From NCBI RefSeq assembly GCF_900176515.1, contig NZ_FWXV01000014.1, positions 1 to 64,000 of the forward strand: a DNA stretch of 64,000 nucleotides, in the 5' to 3' direction. Positions 26,382-34,201 of the stretch are shown here, in pieces (position 1 is the first letter of the stretch; the number at the start of each line of letters is the position of its first letter). The notes beneath the pieces are model-generated. The model was not told where the DNA came from. It was given only the letters and a program-made list of their open reading frames with translations, and made no database searches. The translations under genes were made by a program, and so were the position numbers. The DNA comes from Kibdelosporangium aridum. GTDB taxonomy: Bacteria > Actinomycetota > Actinomycetes > Mycobacteriales > Pseudonocardiaceae.

Positions 26382-28007
26382 CTATCTCGGCAGGGTTGCT
26401 CTAGCTTGTTGGACGAGCACATGTAGGACAGTCGGCTCGTCGGCACATACCGCGTCGGTGAGCGCGCGGGCCAGCTCGACCGGATCGCTCACCAGCACGC
26501 CTTGGCATCCCTGGCCATTGGCCAGCGCTCTGAAATCGACCTCACCGAGTTGGATGCCGGGCACGCCGGACACACCAAGCCGGTTGCTGTGATTGGCCAC
26601 CGCGGCGTACTCGCCGTTGTCCATGACCACGACCGTAAGCGGCGCCGAGTAACGAGCCGCTGTCCACAGTGCCTGGACGCTGTACATGGTCGAGCCGTCG
26701 CCGATGATCGCGACCACGGATCGGTCGGGTGCGGCCATCGCGGCCCCGATCGCCGCTGGCAGACCATATCCGAGCACACCGCTTGCTCCGGTGAGGAACC
26801 CGGTCTGGCGCAAGGTGATCGGCAAATGTTGGTGCATCGCGGGCCGGTGACTGGGCGCTTCCTCGACGATCAGGGTGTTGGTCGGCATCGTCTGCCTGAT
26901 GGTGTGCAGCACGTATGCGCCGCTCATTCGTTCGCCTGCCGCAGGCGGTTCTGGCGCCGCAGTGTGTTGCCGTATCGGCGGGCGAGGTGATGCGGATTCG
27001 GTGACGCCGCACAACAGATGCCGGATCCCCGCACCCGGCGTCGCGCGTACCGCGATGGCATGTGGAGCGCGGGCAAGAACCTGTTCGTCGTCATGGATCA
27101 GAATCAGCGGCGGCAGATCCGGACCGTCCTTTTCGGTCACCACATGCTCGGTGAACGCCGGAGCGCCGATCACGACGACAAGGTCATGCCCGGCGAGTGT
27201 CTCGGCCAACGGTTGCCGTGCCGCCGGTAGGAATCCGGCGAACAGCGAGTGATCCTCGGGAAAGGAACAACGGGCCGAGAACGGTGCGGCCCACACCGGA
27301 GCCTGGATGCGTTCGGCCAGCAGGACCATGTCAGATACTGCGTGGTCAGCGTCGATGGCAGCACCGACCACGACCACGGGCTGCGTGCTTGCTGCGATCT
27401 TGGTCGCGACGGCATCAAGTGCGACTGTGTCGGCGAAATCGCCACCGATCCTCGGGCGCGGCGATATGGAGACGGCTGGCTGGTTCCAGTCATCCGACGG
27501 CACAGACACCAGCACCGGACCACACGGCGGCTGAGTCGCCACGTGATACGCCCTGGCGAACGCGGCTGGCACGTCCTGCGCCCTGGCGGGCTGCACACTC
27601 CACTTGACGTACGGCTGTGGTAGATGGGTGGGTTCCAAAGCGCTCAGGAACGGGTCGATCGGCAGTAATGATCGTGCTTGCTGGCCCGCGAGCACGATCA
27701 TCGGCGTGCGATTGTGGTAGGCGGTGACGATGCTGCCCATCGCGTGCCCGGTGCCACCCGCGGAATGCAGGTTCACCACCACTGGCAGGCCGCTCGCCTG
27801 CGCGTAGCCATCGGCCATGGCCACCACCACAGATTCCTGCAGCCCGAGCACGTAGTCGAAGTCTTCAGGCCAGTCAGCGAGGAAAGGCACTTCGGTCGAC
27901 CCCGGATTGCCGAACACCTTGGTCAACTGCCATGCCCGCATCAGCTCGCGCACAGCGTCCACGACGGTCAGGTTCACAGCTCCGTTCTTCCCTGTCAGTG
28001 CTGGCAT
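26382..28007 (-). CDS. mdlC: Benzoylformate decarboxylase (TPP-dependent)
   Basis: 541 residues. It decarboxylates phenylglyoxylate-type 2-keto acids to aldehydes in the mandelate route. Diagnostic features: VFGNPGSTEVPFLADWPEDF contains the active-site Ser of NPGS, LGLQESVVVAMADGYAQASG the cofactor-activating Glu, and VVNLHSAGGTGHAMGSIVTA the catalytic His of NLHSxxGTG; the PP domain has IIGDGSTMYSVQALWTAARY and VVMDNGEYAAV for Mg-TPP. This set separates it from acetolactate synthases and indolepyruvate decarboxylases, although exact substrate remains open. It is the last gene of an operon: its ATG starts 1 base after the permease stop. Conserved catalytic residues are all present. Confidence 0.85.
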   Translation of the reverse strand: MPALTGKNGAVNLTVVDAVRELMRAWQLTKVFGNPGSTEVPFLADWPEDFDYVLGLQESVVVAMADGYAQASGLPVVVNLHSAGGTGHAMGSIVTAYHNRTPMIVLAGQQARSLLPIDPFLSALEPTHLPQPYVKWSVQPARAQDVPAAFARAYHVATQPPCGPVLVSVPSDDWNQPAVSISPRPRIGGDFADTVALDAVATKIAASTQPVVVVGAAIDADHAVSDMVLLAERIQAPVWAAPFSARCSFPEDHSLFAGFLPAARQPLAETLAGHDLVVVIGAPAFTEHVVTEKDGPDLPPLILIHDDEQVLARAPHAIAVRATPGAGIRHLLCGVTESASPRPPIRQHTAAPEPPAAGERMSGAYVLHTIRQTMPTNTLIVEEAPSHRPAMHQHLPITLRQTGFLTGASGVLGYGLPAAIGAAMAAPDRSVVAIIGDGSTMYSVQALWTAARYSAPLTVVVMDNGEYAAVANHSNRLGVSGVPGIQLGEVDFRALANGQGCQGVLVSDPVELARALTDAVCADEPTVLHVLVQQARATLPR

Positions 28008-28008
28008 C

Positions 28009-28845
28009 TCAGTGTCCGGCCTGCCGCGTGAACCCGAGGTGCCACGCGAGAATCCGCCGCTCTACCAGGCGCAGCAGGGTGTTCAGGACGTAGCCGACGA
28101 TGCTGATCAGCACGATCCACGCCCACATCTCCACGGTGGCGAACTGGTTCTGCGCCGTGGTGAGGCGGAACCCGATCCCGCTTCCGGTGCCGACCATCTC
28201 GGACACCACCATCAGGATCATCGCCAGTCCCAGGCTCATCCGCAGCCCGGTCATGACCCTGGGACCAGCGGCAGGAACCACCACCAGGAAAACCCACTGC
28301 AGACGGCTGACGCGGAACGCACGTGCCGTGTCGGTCTGCACGTCGTCCACGGCACGCGCGCCGTCGATCGTGTTCAACAGGATCGGCCAGATCGAGCCCC
28401 ACAGGATGATCGCGGTCTCCATCGCCGACCCGATGCCGAAGATCAGCAGGAAGACCGGCAGCAACAGGGTTGCCGGCGTCGCTCTGGCGAGGAACAGCAC
28501 CATCGACGCATAGGCGGTGGCCGTGAGCGATCGTCCCAGCGCGAGACCCGCGGGCACGCCGACCATTGCAGCCAGCAGCCAGCCAGTGAGCAGTCGGCCG
28601 ACACTGGGCAGGATGTCGGTACGCCACGCGTCGGCACCGGAGAACCAGATGTGCCATGCGGTGTCCGCGATCATCGCGGGCGTGGGGAAGTACGGATGTT
28701 GGATGGCGGCAGTCACCGCCTGCCAGACGCCCAGCATTGCCAACGCGGCCAGCCAACTCATCGCGGTGACTCTTCGCTGACTGGTGCTGGCGCGGCGACG
28801 GGTCGGCCGAGACGGTTGCTCGGGAGATGACATCGTGATGATCAC
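28009..28845 (-). CDS. ABC importer permease (SsuC/TauC/NitT type), second
   Basis: 278 residues from a GTG at 28845 that overlaps the upstream permease stop by four bases (GTGA) and has GGGAGG six bases upstream. About six transmembrane helices and the cytoplasmic EAA loop (ARAFRVSRLQWVFLVVVPAA followed by GPRVMTG) place it in the BPD_transp_1 family of sulfonate/nitrate/taurine-type importers. The N-terminal 25 residues are Arg/Ser-rich and cytoplasmic. It should pair with the neighbouring permease. Confidence 0.88.
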   Translation of the reverse strand: MIITMSSPEQPSRPTRRRASTSQRRVTAMSWLAALAMLGVWQAVTAAIQHPYFPTPAMIADTAWHIWFSGADAWRTDILPSVGRLLTGWLLAAMVGVPAGLALGRSLTATAYASMVLFLARATPATLLLPVFLLIFGIGSAMETAIILWGSIWPILLNTIDGARAVDDVQTDTARAFRVSRLQWVFLVVVPAAGPRVMTGLRMSLGLAMILMVVSEMVGTGSGIGFRLTTAQNQFATVEMWAWIVLISIVGYVLNTLLRLVERRILAWHLGFTRQAGH

Positions 28846-29606
28846 ACCGATCCTCCCGCTGGTGCCCAGTGCAGCCATTTCCGTTGTGCGGCAATGATCC
28901 CCACGTTGGCGAGTTGGCCGACCAGGCCGGTGAAGGCGGCTCCGGCCAGGACAATGTCCATCCGGCCCGCCCCGCGGCCGGACACCGCCACCAGTTGGCC
29001 GATGCCTATCCCGCCGCCCACCACGTATTCCGTGCTCACCACGACGACAAGAGCGACGGCCGCCGACAACCGGATCCCGGTCAGCACGAAGGGCGCGATG
29101 CTGGGCAGGACCACACCGGCCAGCATCCATCGCCTGGACGTGCCGAACGCGCGGGCGACGTCCCGGCGTGCAGGGTCGATCTCGCCGACCGCGTGCCGGG
29201 TGTTGAGCATGATCGGCCACAACGCCGCGAACGCAGCCACCGTGATCTTGGTGGCCGCGCCGCTCCCAACCAGCAACGTGACGAGTGGGACCAATGCGAC
29301 GGCAGGCAACGGGCGCAGGAATTCCACCGCCACTCCGGTGAACGTGCGCAGTGATCGGACCGTGCCCAGCACGAGTCCCAGCGGGATGGCTATCAGTGCC
29401 GCCAGGGTTATTGCGATCAACCAGGAAAGCAATGTGGACACCGCCGCGACTGCGAACGAAGCGGAACCGAGCAGCACCACGAACTGAGTGGCCACTTCGG
29501 ACGGTGGCGGCACGACGTCGCGGTCGAGTACGCCGGTCGCGCTGAGCCCTTCCCAGATGGCCAGGAGAACGACCAGACCGAACACACTGCGGATGGGCGA
29601 TCGCAT
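28842..29606 (-). CDS. ABC importer permease (SsuC/TauC/NitT type), first
   Basis: 254 residues from the ATG at 29606, 5 bases after the binding-protein stop. Six predicted transmembrane helices and the EAA motif ARAFGTSRRWMLAGVVLPSI followed by APFVLTG. It is only distantly similar to the second permease, so a heterodimeric channel is likely. No ATPase gene is adjacent, which is unusual: these importers are normally encoded with an SsuB/TauB-like ATPase. A shared or distant ATPase must be assumed. Confidence 0.88.
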   Translation of the reverse strand: MRSPIRSVFGLVVLLAIWEGLSATGVLDRDVVPPPSEVATQFVVLLGSASFAVAAVSTLLSWLIAITLAALIAIPLGLVLGTVRSLRTFTGVAVEFLRPLPAVALVPLVTLLVGSGAATKITVAAFAALWPIMLNTRHAVGEIDPARRDVARAFGTSRRWMLAGVVLPSIAPFVLTGIRLSAAVALVVVVSTEYVVGGGIGIGQLVAVSGRGAGRMDIVLAGAAFTGLVGQLANVGIIAAQRKWLHWAPAGGSV

Positions 29607-29611
29607 TGAGG

Positions 29612-30601
29612 TCAGGCCACCGACGGCGTCGGCAAGATCAGAGTTTTCGCGTCGAACTGCTGGCCTAGCGCCTTCATCGCGTTCATCAGATTCGGTACCC
29701 GCTGCAACCGGGTGGCGGAGTTGCTTGTGGGGAACGTATCCAGGTGCAACAGCATGACCTGATCCTTGTTGATCTTGACCAGGTCGGGCAGCACGCCGGC
29801 GAGCTCGTTGCGATTGGACGCGTCGGTCTGGGCGGGAATCATGGCTCGCTGGAAGGCCTTGACCTTCTCCGGGTTCTTCTCCACCCACGTGCGTTTGGCC
29901 ACCCAGCCAGCCAACGGGAACTGTGCGGTCGATCCAGCCACGATCGGTATCACCGAGTTCAGCCCATGTCTCTGCTGTGCCTGGGTCAGGTACGGCTCGA
30001 TCACAACGCCGCCAGCGATCTGGCCGTTCGCGATCGACTGGCCGACGTCAGGGAACTGCACGGCGGCGTACTTGACCGAGTTCGGGTCGATCTGGTTGTC
30101 GGCGAGGGTCGCGCGGACCAGGAGTTCGTTCACACTGCCGAAGGCGTGGATGCCGATCTGCTTGCCGATCAGGTCCTGCGGAGCCTTGATGTCGTTGCTG
30201 ACCAGCAGTTGGCAGGACTCGCGGGTGGCCTCGTTCGCGTCCACGACGACGACCAAGTCGAACGTCTTCTTCTCCAGTCCCTGGAACAGCGACACGTAGT
30301 TCAGTACACACATGTCCACTTCGTCGCCCAGCAGACTCGGCACCGCCTTGGGACCGGCCTCGAAAATGGTGAACTCGGCCTTGATGCCCTCCTTGCTGAA
30401 ATATCCCTTGCGCTCCGCGAGCTTGGCGGACGCGGCGACGGTCGTGGCCTGCATCCCCAGCCGCACCACGCCAAGTTGGGTAGCACTTGCCGCATCGTTC
30501 GACGACGATCCGTCAAGGAGTCCACACCCGGACAGACCGGTGCCAACAGCGGCCATACCCGTGCCGAGCAGAAAGGTACGGCGGGACAATCTAGCGGACA
30601 T
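29612..30601 (-). CDS. ABC importer substrate-binding lipoprotein (NMT1/SsuA-like)
   Basis: 329 residues from the ATG at 30601 with GGAG upstream. The N-terminus has a twin-Arg (SRRTFLLGTG) and a lipobox (TGLSGC), so it is exported, probably by Tat, and lipid-anchored at Cys. The body follows NMT1/SsuA-like binding proteins: VVRLGMQATTVAASAKLAER, a GYFSKEGIKAEFTIFEAGPK strand-helix, IKAPQDLIGKQIGIHAFGSV, then GGVVIEPYLTQAQQRHG. Such proteins bind sulfonates, thiamine precursors, or aromatic acids. Fusion in one operon with benzoylformate decarboxylase suggests an aromatic 2-keto or hydroxy acid as cargo (inference). First gene of the operon. Confidence 0.87.
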   Translation of the reverse strand: MSARLSRRTFLLGTGMAAVGTGLSGCGLLDGSSSNDAASATQLGVVRLGMQATTVAASAKLAERKGYFSKEGIKAEFTIFEAGPKAVPSLLGDEVDMCVLNYVSLFQGLEKKTFDLVVVVDANEATRESCQLLVSNDIKAPQDLIGKQIGIHAFGSVNELLVRATLADNQIDPNSVKYAAVQFPDVGQSIANGQIAGGVVIEPYLTQAQQRHGLNSVIPIVAGSTAQFPLAGWVAKRTWVEKNPEKVKAFQRAMIPAQTDASNRNELAGVLPDLVKINKDQVMLLHLDTFPTSNSATRLQRVPNLMNAMKALGQQFDAKTLILPTPSVA

Positions 30602-31261
30602 CAGGCGGCTCCGGGAACGACTGCAGGGGGACGAGAGACGACGTTCTGCCACTGACGACCCATGATCACATCGTCAGCAGACATCTTGGGACGCGCCTAC
30701 CGCGAAGTGAAGACCCAAGTGGAATATTCCATCTGGCCATTTCACGGTCCGTTCAGCCGTGGCGGGGCGCAATCCCTCCGCCTCGCCTATCTGCCTGAAC
30801 ACCCGATATCCACACGCTTTCCGATCCGCTGGGCCAAATGTCCTGCCCTCCAGAAGCATCCCGGCACAGGTCTACCCGGATGCCGACGCGCGGGCGGTGA
30901 CCAGGATCAACTGTTCACGTTAACCGTGGAGCATGTCTCACCGGCCGATTACGTGGTCGATAAGACGGGCGGTCCGATGCACATGCGTAGACGGCGCTCA
31001 CCGCAGTGGCGAAGAGTCCCGACCATGACAAATGGGGTCCACTACCGCACGGCTATGTACTGCATGGGGTTCCACACGAGAAGCAGCAACAAAGATCGAA
31101 AGTGACATCGACGTGGCGGGTTCACCGTTTGACCCGCTATGGCAAACATCCGCCATCCCCACAACCTCGCACTGTGCCAGGTCACATAATCGGAGATAAG
31201 TTCGTCCGGTCGACATGACGGATAGCCAGACTCATCCACTTCTCTGAAAGAGAGAATCGCC
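30602..31261. other. Divergent intergenic region
   Basis: About 660 bases between the ABC operon (leftward) and the small secreted protein (rightward). Frames exist but none is convincing. It should hold both promoters; I could not single them out. Confidence 0.45.
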
Positions 31262-31639
31262 ATGTCTGTTCGTCGCAAGTCGTTCGCCATCGCAGCAGCG
31301 ACTGTCGCGGCACTCACCTCGGCCGCAGTCGCACAGCCAGCGGCCGCGACCGCCCAGTCCGACCCCGAATACTTCGTATCGCTCTACACTGGACCCGACC
31401 TCACCGGAACCGAGACGCCGATAAGCCTCGAAATCACCGGCGAGTGCGTCAACCTGTCACAGCCAGTCAAATCTGGTATCGACATCGCACCGGTCAACCT
31501 CGAAATCTACTTCAACGCCGACTGCGTGAAAGGCTTTCCGGGACAGCCCGGGGACATCTACTTCATCCTCGGCAGCCTCCACGCAGGGAACTTCCCCTTC
31601 CCCGCGATGAGCTACCGAGTCGTCCCCATGATCGACTGA
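31262..31639 (+). CDS. Small secreted I36/beta-gamma-crystallin-like protein, copy 1
   Basis: 125 residues; AAAGAGAG lies before the ATG. A signal peptide of about 32 residues (MSVRRKSFAIAAATVAALTS, then AVAQPAAATAQ). The mature part of about 90 residues has the pattern YFVSLYTGPDLTG, then ECVNLSQPVKSGIDIAPVNL and EIYFNADCVKGF, with two Cys about 32 residues apart that probably pair. That Tyr/Gly/Cys layout resembles the streptomycete protease-inhibitor I36 / beta-gamma-crystallin family. Role outside the cell is unknown. A paralog follows 250 bases downstream. Confidence 0.65.
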   Translation: MSVRRKSFAIAAATVAALTSAAVAQPAAATAQSDPEYFVSLYTGPDLTGTETPISLEITGECVNLSQPVKSGIDIAPVNLEIYFNADCVKGFPGQPGDIYFILGSLHAGNFPFPAMSYRVVPMID

Positions 31640-31715
31640 CCACGCTCCTCGAGCCGACGGCGCCCGGTCGCAGGCCGTGAATTGTGTACGGCCACAGCCG
31701 TGCTGTCGCCGACGA

Positions 31716-31739
31716 GTGAACCTTACCGAAAAGGTTCAC
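31716..31739. terminator. Short hairpin between the tandem secreted proteins
   Basis: GTGAACCTT-ACCGAA-AAGGTTCAC: a perfect 9-bp stem, 77 bases after the first stop. It could limit read-through, or be an operator for copy 2. Confidence 0.45.
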
Positions 31740-31886
31740 CTTCTCCACGAGTTGACAAGATCTGCCATTCCTCGGACTTCGCCGCGCGGTCGACGTAGCT
31801 GGACAAGTTCGAAATCGCTATGGCGACTTGGTTATCGCTTTGACGTGGAGTACCACCCATCCACTGTTTGGAGGTAGGAGATCACT

Positions 31887-32267
31887 ATGTCCGTTCGTCG
31901 CAAATCTTTCGCCGTCGCAGCGGCTGCCGTCGCGGCACTCAGCTCAGTTGCCGTGGCCCAGCCCGCCGTGGCGGCCGCTCAGTCCGATCCCGGATACTTC
32001 GTAAAGTTCTACATGGGACGCAATCTCACGGGGACCGAGATTCCGGTCGACTACAAGGTCACCAACGTCTGCGTGAATCTGCCGCAGCGGCCCAAGTCCG
32101 TTGTGAATATCGCACCGGTCAATGCCGAGATCTACTTCAATCCTGACTGCACGACGGGGTTTCCGGGTCAGACCGGCGGATACTATGTAATCGTAGGCGC
32201 CGTCCACTCGGGAGACTTCGATGGGTGGGGCGTCGCGAGCTACCGCCTTCGTCCTGAGTACAGCTGA
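31887..32267 (+). CDS. Small secreted I36/beta-gamma-crystallin-like protein, copy 2
   Basis: 126 residues from the ATG, preceded by GGAGGTAGGAG. The signal peptide is nearly identical to copy 1 (MSVRRKSFAVAAAAVAALSS), and the mature part keeps YFVKFYMGRNLTG, VCVNLPQRPKSVVNIAPVNA and EIYFNPDCTTGFPGQTGGYY. The ends diverge (GVASYRLRPEYS), so this is an older duplication with the core fold conserved. Each copy has its own ribosome site and hairpin, so they are probably independent transcripts. Confidence 0.65.
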   Translation: MSVRRKSFAVAAAAVAALSSVAVAQPAVAAAQSDPGYFVKFYMGRNLTGTEIPVDYKVTNVCVNLPQRPKSVVNIAPVNAEIYFNPDCTTGFPGQTGGYYVIVGAVHSGDFDGWGVASYRLRPEYS

Positions 32268-32281
32268 GCCGTCCCAATAAT

Positions 32282-32315
32282 GAGCTGTCGCCGTCCCTGC
32301 GGACGGTGACAGCTC
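32282..32315 (+). terminator. Terminator of secreted protein copy 2
   Basis: A 15-bp stem with one G-U wobble (GAGCTGTCGCCGTCC at 32282-32296 against 32301-32315) and a 4-base loop starts 15 bases after the stop. Confidence 0.8.
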
Positions 32316-32659
32316 TGCAAAGCGGTCTCGGGCTGGACAGCATCCGCTGCACGCCACTCGCCGGCCTTACTGACCCGACAAACCACTCAGTGAACCGGTA
32401 GTGCGCGGGCCTGTCCTGCGATCAGCTCGGTGAGTCGTGCTCGACAGGGTTCAGCACGACTCACCAACGGTCGAGATGGGACCGCTCCGACCCGATGTGC
32501 TGGGCGCGCTCGTCCTACTTCGGCCGTGCGACCGCCGACAGACTTCTTCGTGTGTGAGCACGGTAGGCGCAGTCATCGACGCCTCAATTGCCATTTGCGG
32601 ACAAGTTCTTTGCAACTGAAGACATCTCACGCAACTGGTACGTTGGGTCCACGATGCTG

Positions 32660-32698
32660 AACCCTGCTGTCGCGCAACGAGAGCGGGACAGCAGGGTT
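32660..32698. terminator. Inverted repeat upstream of the halogenase operon
   Basis: A perfect 12-bp stem (AACCCTGCTGTC at 32660-32671 and its complement at 32687-32698) lies about 100 bases before the first halogenase start. It may insulate the operon, or sit in its leader. The 340 bases before it (32316-32659) hold no recognisable gene. Confidence 0.5.
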
Positions 32699-32794
32699 GG
32701 CAACAGTCAGTCACCTTTACTTGTATCCGGCCCCATGCCGGCGTGGATCGTGAACACTCGATGGGGGACGCATTCAATGGGGTAAAGGATCGAA

Positions 32795-34201
32795 GTGACA
32801 CAACACACCAGAGTTCTGGTGCTGGGCGGCGGGCCGGCCGGATCGGTCGCGGCCACCGCCTTGGCACAGCAGGGAATCGCGGTCCAGCTGATCGAGAGCG
32901 CACAGTTTCCCCGTTACCACATAGGCGAGTCGCTCACGCCTTCCTGCCGCACGATCCTCGAGCAGATCGGGGTGGCGAAGAAGCTGGACGCGCACGGATT
33001 CGTCATCAAGCATGGCGGAGCGTTCCGGTGGGACGACGACAGTTGGGTCTTTGACTGGGGCGCACAGATCGGTTCTCGGTCATGGCAGGTGGATCGCGCG
33101 GAGTTCGACCTGTTGCTGGCGAACCACGCACGGGACAACGGCGTCGCGGTCACAATGGGAGTGACCGCCAAAAAGGTCGTGTTCGCAGGCGATCGACCGA
33201 CGTCTGTGCAGTGCGACGACCAGGACGGCAATTCGTTCACCGTCGACGACTTCGACTTCCTCATCGACGCCACCGGTCGCAACGGCTTGCTCAGCGCCCA
33301 GCACTTCAAGGACCGGCACCCGCACGTCAACCTGCGTAACGTAGCGATCTGGGGCTACTGGCGTGGCGCCAAAGTGCTGCCGGACACACCCACCGGAGGC
33401 ATCAACATCATCTCCACGCCGGAGGGGTGGTTCTGGATCATCCCGCTTTCCGGTGGGCGGACCAGTGTCGGTTTCGTGACAGGCAAGGACACGTTCGCCG
33501 AGCTCAGGCGCGGACACGACACGCTCGACGACATCTTCCTGTCGCTGGTCAAGAATTCCCCCGCGGTCCGGGACCTGGTCGCTGACGCCGAGTACCTCGG
33601 CACCGCTCGGGTCGAGACGGACTATTCCTATGTGGGTGGCCGGTTCGGCGGTCCCGGCTACATGATCGTCGGTGACGCGGCGTGCTTCCTTGACCCGCTC
33701 CTGTCGTCCGGCGTGCACCTCGCCCTCTACAGTGCGTTCAACGCGGCAGCCAGTATCGCTTCGGTGAGCCGTGGCGAGGTTTCCGAAACCGAAGCGTTGA
33801 CCTACTTCGAATTCGCTTACCGGCGCGCCTACACACGCCTGCTGGCACTGGTAAGCGTCATGTATGAGCGCTATCTGGGCAAGGACGGTTTCTTCCATAC
33901 CTCCGACCGGCTGGTGGACACCTCGGGCACGGGCGAACGAGCGAAATCCCTGTCATTTGTGGAGATCATCGCCGGCGTGTCGGACATGCGGGAGGCACAG
34001 GACGCCTCGACCCGCGTGCTCACCGAACGGCTGGTCGACGAAGCGTTCCAGGTACAGGAGAGGGTGTCCGTTGTAGACGGTAGGCCGGATTTCTCGTCGG
34101 TCCTGGAAAACCCGTTGCGGGACGCAGAATCGAGCGAGTACCGGCTTGTCACGACACCTCGGCTGGGGCTTAAGCGGGTTTTCGCGGACGCGGAGCGGTG
34201 A
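32795..34201 (+). CDS. Flavin-dependent halogenase 1
   Basis: 468 residues from a GTG with AAGGA upstream. FADH2-dependent halogenases make HOCl or HOBr at a flavin and pass it along a tunnel to an active-site Lys that halogenates an aromatic ring. Here the FAD motif is VLVLGGGPAGSVAATALAQQ, the HIGESLTPSC loop follows, Lys72 lies in GFVIKHGGAFRW (the position used in PltA-type enzymes), and the class signature WxWxIP is present as GWFWIIP at residues 212-217, which separates halogenases from hydroxylases. Length and the Lys context point to the phenol/pyrrole subclass rather than the longer tryptophan halogenases. It overlaps halogenase 2 by GTGA. No flavin reductase is encoded nearby. Confidence 0.85.
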   Translation: MTQHTRVLVLGGGPAGSVAATALAQQGIAVQLIESAQFPRYHIGESLTPSCRTILEQIGVAKKLDAHGFVIKHGGAFRWDDDSWVFDWGAQIGSRSWQVDRAEFDLLLANHARDNGVAVTMGVTAKKVVFAGDRPTSVQCDDQDGNSFTVDDFDFLIDATGRNGLLSAQHFKDRHPHVNLRNVAIWGYWRGAKVLPDTPTGGINIISTPEGWFWIIPLSGGRTSVGFVTGKDTFAELRRGHDTLDDIFLSLVKNSPAVRDLVADAEYLGTARVETDYSYVGGRFGGPGYMIVGDAACFLDPLLSSGVHLALYSAFNAAASIASVSRGEVSETEALTYFEFAYRRAYTRLLALVSVMYERYLGKDGFFHTSDRLVDTSGTGERAKSLSFVEIIAGVSDMREAQDASTRVLTERLVDEAFQVQERVSVVDGRPDFSSVLENPLRDAESSEYRLVTTPRLGLKRVFADAER

